Origin: DATGFK01 sp040007395
GTDB lineage: Bacteria; Chloroflexota; Anaerolineae; Aggregatilineales; UBA2796
Direction of reading: 5' to 3'
Assembly (NCBI GenBank): GCA_040007395.1
Contig: JBDTVG010000038.1
Coordinates: forward strand, 1-19,762
DNA: 19,762 nucleotides
The notes beneath the pieces are model-generated. The model was not told where the DNA came from. It was given only the letters and a program-made list of their open reading frames with translations, and ran no database searches. A program made the position numbers and the translations under genes. Positions 1 through 6,395 of this stretch are shown one piece after another (within the stretch, counting starts at the first letter, position 1; every line of letters starts with the position of its first letter).

Positions 1-16
1 CAGGTTCGCTAGAGGC

Positions 17-184
17 CTACACTAACCCACTCATTTCTCTCAAGACTTTTGAAACGAGAGCATACCATATCAGGCCAGCAGGGTCAAGATAAGCAAAGTT
101 ATGAGGGATAGAACGACGGACAACACGGGCATCATCCCCACCCCAACACGTTTTTGCCGTAGGGATGGGATTTGCCCTGCTCAC
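17..184 (-). other. small open frame of unknown origin, possible gene remnant
   Basis: A 55-codon frame starting at GTG (182-184) and ending at TAG (17-19). Its last 30 residues (SIPHNFAYLDPAGLIWYALV and onward) look protein-like, with a hydrophobic stretch and ordinary codon use. It starts just after the dead RHS core copy on the same strand, so it could be debris of an older toxin tip, an immunity protein or an insertion sequence. I do not recognise a family. No convincing ribosome binding site precedes the GTG. It could equally be chance. Confidence 0.2.
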
Positions 185-421
185 TAAGAGGTCGACCAGC
201 TAGAAATCCGCTGTAAGTCAGTGCGATTGACCGGGTTGCCGCCTGTATAGCTGTACGGGTTGCGCGACATAGCGCTGTCTGCCATGCCCTCGAAGGGGGT
301 CACGGGTCAGGAAGGTGCCAGTCGCTGGGTCGAGGTAGCGGGCGTTTAGGTACACCAGGCCATTTGCGTCGGTCGGCGCACCGGTGTAGCCCATCTGGTC
401 CGTGAATGTGGTGTTAGTTTG
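184..421 (-). pseudogene. RHS repeat-associated core C-terminal fragment, frameshifted
   Basis: Read on the minus strand, this encodes the hallmark end of an RHS core: a TGAPTDANGLVYLNARYLDP-type segment, then ATGTFLTRDP. A run of five G at 295-299 (four in the second copy of the window) shifts the frame immediately after RDP, and the shifted frame reaches a stop within about 30 codons. If the extra G is ignored, the frame continues as FEGMADSAMSRNPYSYTGGN and NPVNRTD and then stops at 184-186 after a further ten unrelated residues. No toxin domain remains. An in-frame stop at 422-424 also cuts it off from any upstream core, so this is a relic of a second RHS tail or orphan cassette. Confidence 0.8.
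217..387 (-). repeat. RHS core direct repeat, copy 1 (left)
   Basis: About 171 bp that closely matches 2293-2462 in the same orientation. Both begin with GTCAGTGCGATTGA and end at CGGTGT, outside which similarity stops abruptly. Differences are scattered point changes plus the extra G at 295-299. The pair brackets the toxin/immunity cassette and is a natural substrate for homologous recombination. Confidence 0.85.
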
Positions 422-668
422 TCAATAGCACCATTAACTAGCTATGCCCTCGACAGACAGTATCATGTTGCGAGCATTGTGTCGAAACAAAAAGCACATG
501 AGAATGGAGACTTATGTATGTAATATAATTTCTGGTGTTGTGGTATGGTGTGGCTTGTTGCCTAGGTTGGCAAGAAGCTATCGACAATCGATCAACATTT
601 AGCCCCTTGTCACACAGGATAAAATAACAAGTTCAGACACCGATCATAAATTTCTGACCATGACATTC
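388..668. other. non-coding stretch between RHS relic and immunity gene
   Basis: About 280 bases of AT-richer sequence downstream of the immunity gene. I see no protein-like frame, no RNA gene and no strong terminator hairpin here. It separates the end of the SUKH-like gene from the RHS core relic, and its low GC matches the immunity gene rather than the RHS core. Confidence 0.5.
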
Positions 669-1127
669 TTAAAGTTTTACGAATTGCCTACCAATAGCCA
701 TCGCTTCAATTGCATCTTCACCACTATCTCCTATTTTGAGGAGAATCTGATCATAATACGCATAAATCTTACCATCTGAGACCATTAATAACTCGGCGGG
801 AATACCATGCAGACTACCAATGATATATGCCGGAGAAACTGGTAATCCTACTTGCTCAGAAATAAATTCATAATCAGAGCATACATATATATCTTGTAAG
901 ACCTTAACCGGATTGAAATCAAAACCCGTTACTGACTTAGCTGAACGTGGGCCGGGAACAGTAAAATACAGTCCACCAAAAGACAGCATGAACTCTTTGA
1001 CTTTGGAAGGTGGAGCACATCCCGCTCTTTCATAGACCTTTTCATATTTGGAAATATCATAGCGATAGAATTCTGACCATCCCGCATTTTGGAGCATACG
1101 TAGGGTTTGTTCGCTAAAGATTGGCAT
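669..1127 (-). CDS. SUKH-3-like immunity protein
   Basis: A 152-residue cytosolic protein without signal peptide or membrane segment. The N-terminal part (GWSEFYRYDISKYEKVYERA, about residues 17-36), the LSFGGLYFTVPG segment near 48-59 and the hydrophobic core pattern fit the SUKH superfamily, most likely the SUKH-3 subgroup. SUKH proteins are established immunity proteins that bind and neutralise cognate polymorphic-toxin nucleases and deaminases. It is the next gene after the RHS deaminase tip on the same strand, the standard toxin-then-immunity order. The start ATG (1125-1127) has an AGGGA ribosome binding site at 6-8 bases. The gene is noticeably AT-richer than the rest of the window, which suggests horizontal acquisition. 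Assignment to SUKH-3 comes from reading the motifs, not from a profile search. The SUKH fold and the immunity role are more secure than the subgroup. Confidence 0.75.
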   Translation of the reverse strand: MPIFSEQTLRMLQNAGWSEFYRYDISKYEKVYERAGCAPPSKVKEFMLSFGGLYFTVPGPRSAKSVTGFDFNPVKVLQDIYVCSDYEFISEQVGLPVSPAYIIGSLHGIPAELLMVSDGKIYAYYDQILLKIGDSGEDAIEAMAIGRQFVKL

Positions 1128-1150
1128 TTGTTTCTTCCCTTCTCAATTCA

Positions 1151-1308
1151 TGTAACCAAGTCACCTTACGCATCCTCACCCTAAATCCCTCTCTACGCAG
1201 TGGAGAGGGACTTCAATACACTGGTAATTTCTCCCCTCTCCTTTGGGAGAGGGGTCGGGGGTGAGGGCAATCGGGCGCAAAAACAAGTCGTGCGTAAGAT
1301 GAGTAACT
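1151..1308. mobile_element. MITE-like palindromic element between toxin and immunity genes
   Basis: A 158-bp non-coding unit flanked on both sides by AATTCA (1145-1150 and 1309-1314), which looks like a target-site duplication. Its ends are imperfect inverted repeats. The left side reads TGTAACCAAGTCACCTTACG and the right side, in reverse complement, reads AGTTACTCATCTTACGCA. CTTACGCA (1165-1172) and TGCGTAAG (1291-1298) match perfectly. Inside are CCTCACCC and GGGTGAGG arms and two further stem-loops (1187-1193 with 1203-1209; 1233-1241 with 1246-1254). No transposase is encoded, so it would depend on an enzyme elsewhere. The right duplication overlaps the stop codon of the toxin gene (1312-1314). 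Confidence 0.65.
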
Positions 1309-1311
1309 AAT

Positions 1312-2433
1312 TCACCTATAATCATTCCACCAATCACTTGGTACTCTCGCTCCCGCGCTCGTAATTTGGCAATTGAGACATCTGGGGATAGCTTCTCCAC
1401 TATTAACTTTAACTGCGTACATGGTCAGATTGCTAATCTTGTCTCCAGCCCAAGTAGCTAAGTTGCATATTTTAAACTCTGAACACGCAGCAATCGGATG
1501 ATTTTCCAGACTAGCACTAGGCATACTTGCGGCTAGCTCAGGGCTAATATCAGCTACTGGAACAGGCGGTCCACTTATACCAAAATAAAATTTCCCATTT
1601 GCACTTTCGCCTGCTGCAACAACTGCTGGACGGAGTTTTGCAGGAAGCATAGAATGTAATTCGTCAGCCAACTTTTCTGCCCAGTATTTTGTTCTTGCGT
1701 CTCGAGCGAGTTGATCCCAGTAGTCACCATAACGAACAGCATCTTCCTGCGGCATTTGTTCGATAAATGGTCGATTAGTAGCAACATTATCCCAATATTG
1801 ATTATAGCGAACAGCGTCTTCAGGAGACATCATATCAATAAATTTGCCTAACCCAGTGGCTCTCGCGACAATTCTTTGCACACCATAACCAGCAGCATGA
1901 GCAACCAGTCCACCTATGACATTACTCGCAAGCGCAGTTCCAAAGTTCTGTCGATGGACATACACGGCCGATGCAGTACCAATCGCGGTATTGAACGCAA
2001 ACGCTCCAAGTGCCGCTTGTCCAGCGGATATTGTCCCTTGCTTTACCAATGAACTACCGAATGCACCTACGGGTCCAGAAAATGCACCCAGAAAAGCCCC
2101 TTCGACTCCCGACAAGGCCACATCACCCCATCGGACATCGTTCCAAGCTTCGCCAAAGGACTGATGCTTAAACGCCATCCCAGAGCCAATTTGTATTGCA
2201 CCGTTAACGCTTGCACCGACGACTCCGCCTATTGCAGCACCAAGCAATGCCGCTTCAAGGAGGCAACCATCCCAAAAGCACTGCCCACTGCGGTCAGTGC
2301 GATTGACGGGGTTGCCGCCTGTATAGCTGTACGGGTTGCGCGACATCGAATTGTCTGCCACGCCCTCGAAGGGGTCACGGGTTAGGAAGGTGCCTGTCGC
2401 CGGGTCGAGGTAGCGGGCGTTCAGGTACACCAA
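1312..2433 (-). CDS. RHS core fragment with YwqJ-like deaminase toxin tip (orphan cassette)
   Basis: 373 residues if started at TTG 2433. The frame is open upstream to about 2485 (residues TGAQTDQN precede) but holds no normal start or ribosome binding site. Residues 1-50 are the end of an RHS core (YLNARYLDPATGTFLTRDPF, then NPYSYTGGNPVNRTD). Residues 56-190 are Gly/Ala-rich and hydrophobic, like segments found before RHS toxin domains. Residues 198-243 contain two 21-residue repeats sharing EDAVRY and YWD. The C-terminus (about 265-373) fits a YwqJ-like deaminase: H312, then C317-S-E319, and P350-R-C352-L-N-C355 would form the zinc site. Such toxins deaminate bases or nucleotides in rival cells; the exact substrate cannot be told here. 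The SUKH-type immunity gene follows. Lack of a start and a truncated core indicate a silent orphan tip that would be expressed only after recombination into a full RHS gene. The deaminase call rests on motifs only. Confidence 0.75.
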   Translation of the reverse strand: MVYLNARYLDPATGTFLTRDPFEGVADNSMSRNPYSYTGGNPVNRTDRSGQCFWDGCLLEAALLGAAIGGVVGASVNGAIQIGSGMAFKHQSFGEAWNDVRWGDVALSGVEGAFLGAFSGPVGAFGSSLVKQGTISAGQAALGAFAFNTAIGTASAVYVHRQNFGTALASNVIGGLVAHAAGYGVQRIVARATGLGKFIDMMSPEDAVRYNQYWDNVATNRPFIEQMPQEDAVRYGDYWDQLARDARTKYWAEKLADELHSMLPAKLRPAVVAAGESANGKFYFGISGPPVPVADISPELAASMPSASLENHPIAACSEFKICNLATWAGDKISNLTMYAVKVNSGEAIPRCLNCQITSAGARVPSDWWNDYR

Positions 2434-2462
2434 GCTGTTTTGGTCGGTCTGCGCGCCGGTGT
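2293..2462 (-). repeat. RHS core direct repeat, copy 2 (right)
   Basis: 170-bp partner of 217-387, in frame with the deaminase tip. Similarity to copy 1 ends sharply at CGGTGT (2457-2462). Beyond it the reading frame enters unrelated sequence and meets a TGA at about 2486-2488. The remaining bases up to 2559 show no gene. Confidence 0.85.
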
Positions 2463-2559
2463 GAATCCTAGGTTCGACGGCGCGATGGACACCCCATCAC
2501 TATAGAGGCGAACGACTTCTATATTTCATTTTGAGGCGATTGCCCTAATAAACGAAATA

Positions 2560-3315
2560 CTACGCCTTGATGATGCTTAATCCGAGTTGTCGATACGGAG
2601 TCAGAATCTCGTCTGGAACCGACTGTTCAACGATCAATCCGCTAATGTTATCCAGCGAAGTTACCACATACTGCGATGCTGCGCCTAGCTTCTCGTGAGA
2701 GGCCAATACGATTGTCTCTGCTGCCTGTTTGGAAAGGGCAAGTTTAACATAGGCTTCTTCCAGATCGCCCGTGCTAAGTCCGGCTTCTGGATGGATTCCC
2801 GTGACCCCCATGAAGTAAATATCGGCGCGAATATGGCTAATGGCTTCGATAGCTGCCGCCCCGACAGACACAATCGAATGTTTGAATAACCGACCCCCAA
2901 TGAGCACAATCTCGATCTCGGTGAAATCCAAGAGTTCAAGGGCAGTCCGTGCGCTATGGGTGATAATCGTGGCCTGCAAATTTCTGGGGAGATGATGCGC
3001 CACTTGAACAGCGGTTGTCCCCCCATCGAGAATGACGACCTGCCCATTTTTAATCAAGCCAGCGGCGGCTTTCCCGATTGCGGCCTTCTCGTCCTGAAGA
3101 ATATCCTCCCGACGAGAAAAATTGGCGATGGCGGGCGAGACTGGCAAAGCGCCACCATGCACGCGCTGTAACAACCCCTCCTGTGCCAGTTCCCGCAAAT
3201 CGCGGCGGATCGTATCTTCTGACAAGCCAAGTTCGCTGCTCAAGTTTTTGGCGATGACTTGGCCTTCGCGTTTCAGGACATCGAGAATATGCTGTTTGCG
3301 TTGACTGGTCAGCAC
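2560..3315 (-). CDS. DeoR/GlpR-family transcriptional repressor
   Basis: 251 residues, the normal length for the family. Residues 6-57 form the DeoR winged helix-turn-helix, with the signature LSEDTIRRDLRELAQEGLLQ (31-50) followed by RVHGGA. The rest is the DeoR sugar-binding domain, with the phosphate-loop-like DGGTT (97-101) and IGGRLFK (139-145). Family members sense phosphorylated sugars or nucleosides and release their operators on binding. GTG 3315 is preferred as start because GAGG sits about 7 bases before it. The gene is divergent from the DUF4406 gene at 3464, and the shared intergenic region carries a tandem operator-like repeat, so it probably controls that gene and itself. The effector cannot be read from the sequence; a deoxyribose or nucleoside derivative would fit the neighbour. 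Confidence 0.9.
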   Translation of the reverse strand: MLTSQRKQHILDVLKREGQVIAKNLSSELGLSEDTIRRDLRELAQEGLLQRVHGGALPVSPAIANFSRREDILQDEKAAIGKAAAGLIKNGQVVILDGGTTAVQVAHHLPRNLQATIITHSARTALELLDFTEIEIVLIGGRLFKHSIVSVGAAAIEAISHIRADIYFMGVTGIHPEAGLSTGDLEEAYVKLALSKQAAETIVLASHEKLGAASQYVVTSLDNISGLIVEQSVPDEILTPYRQLGLSIIKA

Positions 3316-3339
3316 GTTACATCCTCACGGTATTGAGTT

Positions 3340-3407
3340 TTGCACGAAATATCTTGACATTGCACGATTTTTCTTGATATACTAGTTTTACATCACAAAA
3401 CGTGCAA
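3340..3407. promoter_or_regulatory. tandem operator-like sites for the DeoR-family repressor
   Basis: Two head-to-tail copies of a 20-bp unit, TTGCACGAAATATCTTGACA (3340-3359) and TTGCACGATTTTTCTTGATA (3360-3379), are followed by the inverted half-site CGTGCAA (3401-3407). The spacing is exactly two helical turns. They cover the -35, spacer and -10 of the rightward promoter, the expected position for repression by the adjacent DeoR protein. Confidence 0.65.
3354..3383 (+). promoter_or_regulatory. sigma-70 promoter of the DUF4406 gene
   Basis: Perfect -35 TTGACA (3354-3359) and -10 TATACT (3378-3383), separated by 18 bases. It lies about 80 bases upstream of the ATG at 3464. The -35 is embedded in the first copy of the tandem operator-like unit. 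Confidence 0.75.
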
Positions 3408-3463
3408 CATTGTGATCGCTCTATCGACAGAATCATTCTACACAATAACAAGGACAAACCACT

Positions 3464-3844
3464 ATGGCAGACACGTCCCAAAGATTGCTGATCTTAATTG
3501 CTGGCCCATATCGTAGCGGAACAGGCGACGATCCACGAAAAATGGCAGACAATTTATGCCATTTGGAGGAAGCCTCATGGCCTATCTTCAAGGCGGGGCA
3601 TATCCCTATGATCGGGGAGTGGGTCGCGTTACCGATCTGGCGAGTCGCTGGGGGACAGGCGGTTGGCGATGCACTATATGATGAAATTCTGCATCCCACT
3701 GCCGGACGACTTATCGAGCGGTGTGACGCAGTATTACGGTTGGCGGGAGACTCTAGCGGGGCGGATAACGATGTTCGTCTTGCTAAAGCACGCGGTATCC
3801 CGGTGTATTTCCACGCCGATGAGATACCTGTTTATCGGGGTTAA
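3464..3844 (+). CDS. DUF4406 / nucleoside 2-deoxyribosyltransferase-like protein
   Basis: 126 residues, cytosolic and small as usual for this family. The N-terminus LLILIAGPYRSGTGDDP (residues 8-24) has the GPYRSG loop of the nucleoside 2-deoxyribosyltransferase fold. The C-terminal half has AVLRLAGDSSGADNDVRLAK and GIPVYFHADEIP, matching the R-x-x-GDS-x-GAD-x-D pattern of these proteins. Relatives cleave or transfer the N-glycosidic bond of nucleosides or nucleotides, but DUF4406 members are not well characterised and the substrate here is unknown. The ATG has AAGGAC about 9 bases upstream. It is expressed divergently from a DeoR repressor, consistent with a nucleoside or sugar-phosphate salvage or clean-up role induced by its substrate. 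It appears to be monocistronic, ended by the hairpin at 3869-3914. Confidence 0.75.
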   Translation: MADTSQRLLILIAGPYRSGTGDDPRKMADNLCHLEEASWPIFKAGHIPMIGEWVALPIWRVAGGQAVGDALYDEILHPTAGRLIERCDAVLRLAGDSSGADNDVRLAKARGIPVYFHADEIPVYRG

Positions 3845-3868
3845 GTGAATCACCACGGAACGGATAGC

Positions 3869-3914
3869 TAGAGGCACTCGATCAACTCTCCAAGAGTAGA
3901 CTCTAGTGCCTCTA
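3869..3914. terminator. hairpin between convergent genes, probable bidirectional terminator
   Basis: Perfect 10-bp arms TAGAGGCACT (3869-3878) and AGTGCCTCTA (3905-3914), with a smaller ACTCT/GAGT stem in the loop. It lies between the ends of the DUF4406 gene and the SH3b gene. A strong U-run is missing on either side, so termination efficiency is uncertain. Confidence 0.55.
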
Positions 3915-3936
3915 CTATAGTAAGGGAAAATATGGG

Positions 3937-4884
3937 TTAGCGGCAGCCTGCCGAGGCTAATACCGCCCCCGCACCGATCCAGCCATCCTGACCGCCAAAC
4001 GTGACGTGCCACCACGACCCGTTCGCAGATTTTTCGGTAGCGGTTAGGGTCGTTCCCTGCGGAACTTGAGTCAGCGGTATATGCTGTAGCGAGGGATCAG
4101 GCCGCAAACTGGCGGCAATGGTAGTCATCACGGTGCAAGGCGCAAAGGTCGCAGTACTAGTTCCCGTACTACCAGTGAACAAGGCGCGAGTCGGGGTTTC
4201 CGTTGGCCCGATGACTGGCACTGCTTCGCTGGTGCAAGCCGCATCAGCCGTGACATAATCGGCGCGTACCCAGCCCTCAATCGAAGTAACGCCATCGGCA
4301 GTAGTGCTGATCACTTGCCACCACATTGTGTCCGCTACACGGCCTGTCACGTTCAGCAGCGACCCGGCGAAGATTACGCCAATAGACGACATCTTCTCCG
4401 AGGGATCGCCCCGCAAATAAGCCTGCGTTTTGGCGATGACACTGCATTTGGTCGGCGTGGTCATGGCATAGGTGCTGACATAGATAATCGGGGTGTACAG
4501 AATAATCGGCGTTTCGCTCATGGTGGGGGTGAGCGATGGCTGTGGCGTGGCAGTGCTGAAGTGAGTCGGTGTAGCCGAAGGACTCAGCGTTCCGGTTGGG
4601 GTCGTGTCATCTTGTCCTTGACGGGCTGGCAAGGGATTGTTAGCCTGAGACAACGCACTCGCGGAGGTGCTGATGTTCTGAGTCCCAAGCATAGCAATGA
4701 CCGCCGCCAAAATTAAACCGCTAATGCAGGCCGTCACGACAAGGCGTTTGCCAGAAAGCGCAGCACGCAGTTGCCCGTTCCCGCGCCGAACAAGGCCGAT
4801 AACGACGATAACCAGAAATAGTATTAGAGTGAGAGTTCCCACAAACAGGAGTGCTGTGTTTTCAGGGATTGGGCTTGTCGGCAT
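3937..4884 (-). CDS. membrane-anchored protein with two SH3b-like domains
   Basis: 315 residues. There are two membrane helices near the N-terminus (about 11-32 and 47-66), separated by a short basic stretch, then a Ser/Thr/Pro-rich stalk (about 70-145). Two bacterial SH3-like modules follow: about 147-217 (AYLRGDPS, then WWQVIST and GWVRADYV) and about 250-314 (ASLRPDPS, then WWHVTFGGQDGW). Each is bounded by cysteine residues (C147/C217 and C250/C314) that could form a disulfide outside the cell. SH3b domains commonly bind peptidoglycan or other surface ligands. AGAGGAA lies about 5 bases before the ATG. The gene follows the last adaptor gene of the exporter by 53 bases and is probably in the same transcript, as its last gene. 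A direct role in export is not shown. Confidence 0.8.
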   Translation of the reverse strand: MPTSPIPENTALLFVGTLTLILFLVIVVIGLVRRGNGQLRAALSGKRLVVTACISGLILAAVIAMLGTQNISTSASALSQANNPLPARQGQDDTTPTGTLSPSATPTHFSTATPQPSLTPTMSETPIILYTPIIYVSTYAMTTPTKCSVIAKTQAYLRGDPSEKMSSIGVIFAGSLLNVTGRVADTMWWQVISTTADGVTSIEGWVRADYVTADAACTSEAVPVIGPTETPTRALFTGSTGTSTATFAPCTVMTTIAASLRPDPSLQHIPLTQVPQGTTLTATEKSANGSWWHVTFGGQDGWIGAGAVLASAGCR

Positions 4885-4937
4885 GAGTTCCTCTAGTTTC
4901 AGATGCTTCGCAGAATGAGTCGCGTTGGGTGGTCAGC

Positions 4938-6326
4938 TTATGGCAGGGCAAGTACATCGCCAGCTTTCAGTCCGCTTTTGACCTCGCTCACCGTGTCATT
5001 TTGGAGTCCCAGACCAATCTCGACTTCCTGAAAAGTGTTGTCATTTTGCTTCACTTTGACGTAGGTCTTGCCCGTTGCCGTGTCCCGACGGACATAGCTG
5101 TTCGGGATTACCAAGACATTGACTGCCTTACCCGTCACGAGATTCAGACTCGCGGTCATTGAGTCCAGCAGCGGTTGATTTTGTGGATCAAGCTCCACGC
5201 GAACGGTATAGCTAACGACTCCGCCAGTCTTTTGAGCGCTTGTCGCAATCCGGGTAACTTTGCCTTTGGCGACGACTCCCGGTAGGGCAGCGAACGTCAA
5301 ATTGGCTTCCTGACCGACGCTCACTTTGGCAATATTCACTTCGCCCACCGTCAGATCGACGTAAAAGGCACTGGTATCGAGCAGGACAACCGCAGGGCCA
5401 GCCGGAACCTGTTCACCCACATTCAGATTCAGCTTGCCGATCACGCCATCAAACGGCGCAATCAGCTTGGATTTGTTCAGAATGGCCTTCGCCTGATCCA
5501 ACGCGACTTGGGCGGCTTTCAGATTGATCTGGGTGCGTTCAATGTCCTGTTTATCGCCGCCTTCTATCAGCTTGTCTAGCGCGTTTTGGGCGACAACTAC
5601 TTGCGCCTGAGCCGCCGTAATAGCCCCAACATTGCCCGACTGTGTTTGCGCGGCTATTTGGTTGGCCTGAGCGATAGCAATGTCGTATTCTTTTTGGCTC
5701 AGTTGAGCGTTCTCGGCAGCATCCGAGGGCAGCGAGTTGACCTGCGGCCTACCGTGCAGGTCATCCTTTAGCTTTTGGTCGGCATCGCGAGTCAATTGTT
5801 GCAGCCACAGCCCATTTTTGGCATTATCTACCCCAAGTTTGGCGATCTGTGCTTGCAGGCCGTCTACACTGGTTTGCGATGCCTTGAGCTGCGCCTGTGC
5901 CAGATTGAGTGCAGTCTTGGCAGCATTGACATCCACTTGCCGCGCCGGATCGGTTAGGCGGTGCAGGGCAACTTGCAACACATTGATCTTGGCTTGTGCT
6001 AGCAGCACTGCATTCAGTGCCGCTGCATTATCCAACGTCGCGATAATCTGCCCCTTTTGGACATGATCATCTACGTCAACATTGAGTTCAACCACCTTGC
6101 CTGTCACGGTAAAGGATAGCGCGGCGGTTTGTTTCGCTTGGAGAACGCCATTGGCATTGATGGCGACAAGGATGTCGCCCTGTTTAACCACTGTGGTTGT
6201 TTCCGGCACAGCGGCACTGGCACTGACGGTGCCAGTCGGCGCGATATTCTGACTGTACCAGACAAAAGCAACCGCCCCGATGATGACCAGACCAGCGAAT
6301 AGTACAATTCCTGAACGCTTAAACAT
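4938..6326 (-). CDS. HlyD-type membrane-fusion (adaptor) protein 1, with long coiled coil
   Basis: 462 residues. An N-terminal membrane anchor spans about 7-25 and the rest is extracytoplasmic. The first half of the lipoyl-like domain is at about 75-99 (GKVVELNVDVDDHVQKGQII). A very long Ala/Gln-rich helical hairpin runs from about 100 to 285, and the second lipoyl half is IAPFDGVIGKLNLNVGEQVP (289-308). Beta-barrel and membrane-proximal domains follow to the end (TGKTYVKVKQNDNTFQEVEI type). This is the classical adaptor architecture of ABC and RND efflux systems. GAGG sits 6 bases before the ATG. It is third of three adaptor genes in the exporter operon, 69 bases after the preceding one. No outer-membrane channel gene is present, so what the long hairpin docks to is unclear. 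Confidence 0.88.
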   Translation of the reverse strand: MFKRSGIVLFAGLVIIGAVAFVWYSQNIAPTGTVSASAAVPETTTVVKQGDILVAINANGVLQAKQTAALSFTVTGKVVELNVDVDDHVQKGQIIATLDNAAALNAVLLAQAKINVLQVALHRLTDPARQVDVNAAKTALNLAQAQLKASQTSVDGLQAQIAKLGVDNAKNGLWLQQLTRDADQKLKDDLHGRPQVNSLPSDAAENAQLSQKEYDIAIAQANQIAAQTQSGNVGAITAAQAQVVVAQNALDKLIEGGDKQDIERTQINLKAAQVALDQAKAILNKSKLIAPFDGVIGKLNLNVGEQVPAGPAVVLLDTSAFYVDLTVGEVNIAKVSVGQEANLTFAALPGVVAKGKVTRIATSAQKTGGVVSYTVRVELDPQNQPLLDSMTASLNLVTGKAVNVLVIPNSYVRRDTATGKTYVKVKQNDNTFQEVEIGLGLQNDTVSEVKSGLKAGDVLALP

Positions 6327-6395
6327 GATGACCTCGCCAATGACTACCTAAAACCCGCTTACCTTGAAAACCGTGTGCCACACCGTTTGAACTGC

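Noticed and set aside
1176..1400. 74-codon minus-strand frame across the palindromic element
   Set aside because: It runs through the hairpins of the MITE-like element and overlaps the toxin end in another frame. Its sequence (including TPDPSPKGEGR) is the usual by-product of translating such repeats.
1916..2385. Two plus-strand frames opposite the toxin gene
   Set aside because: Antisense shadows of the Gly/Ala-rich toxin segment, with no ribosome binding site and no protein family resemblance.
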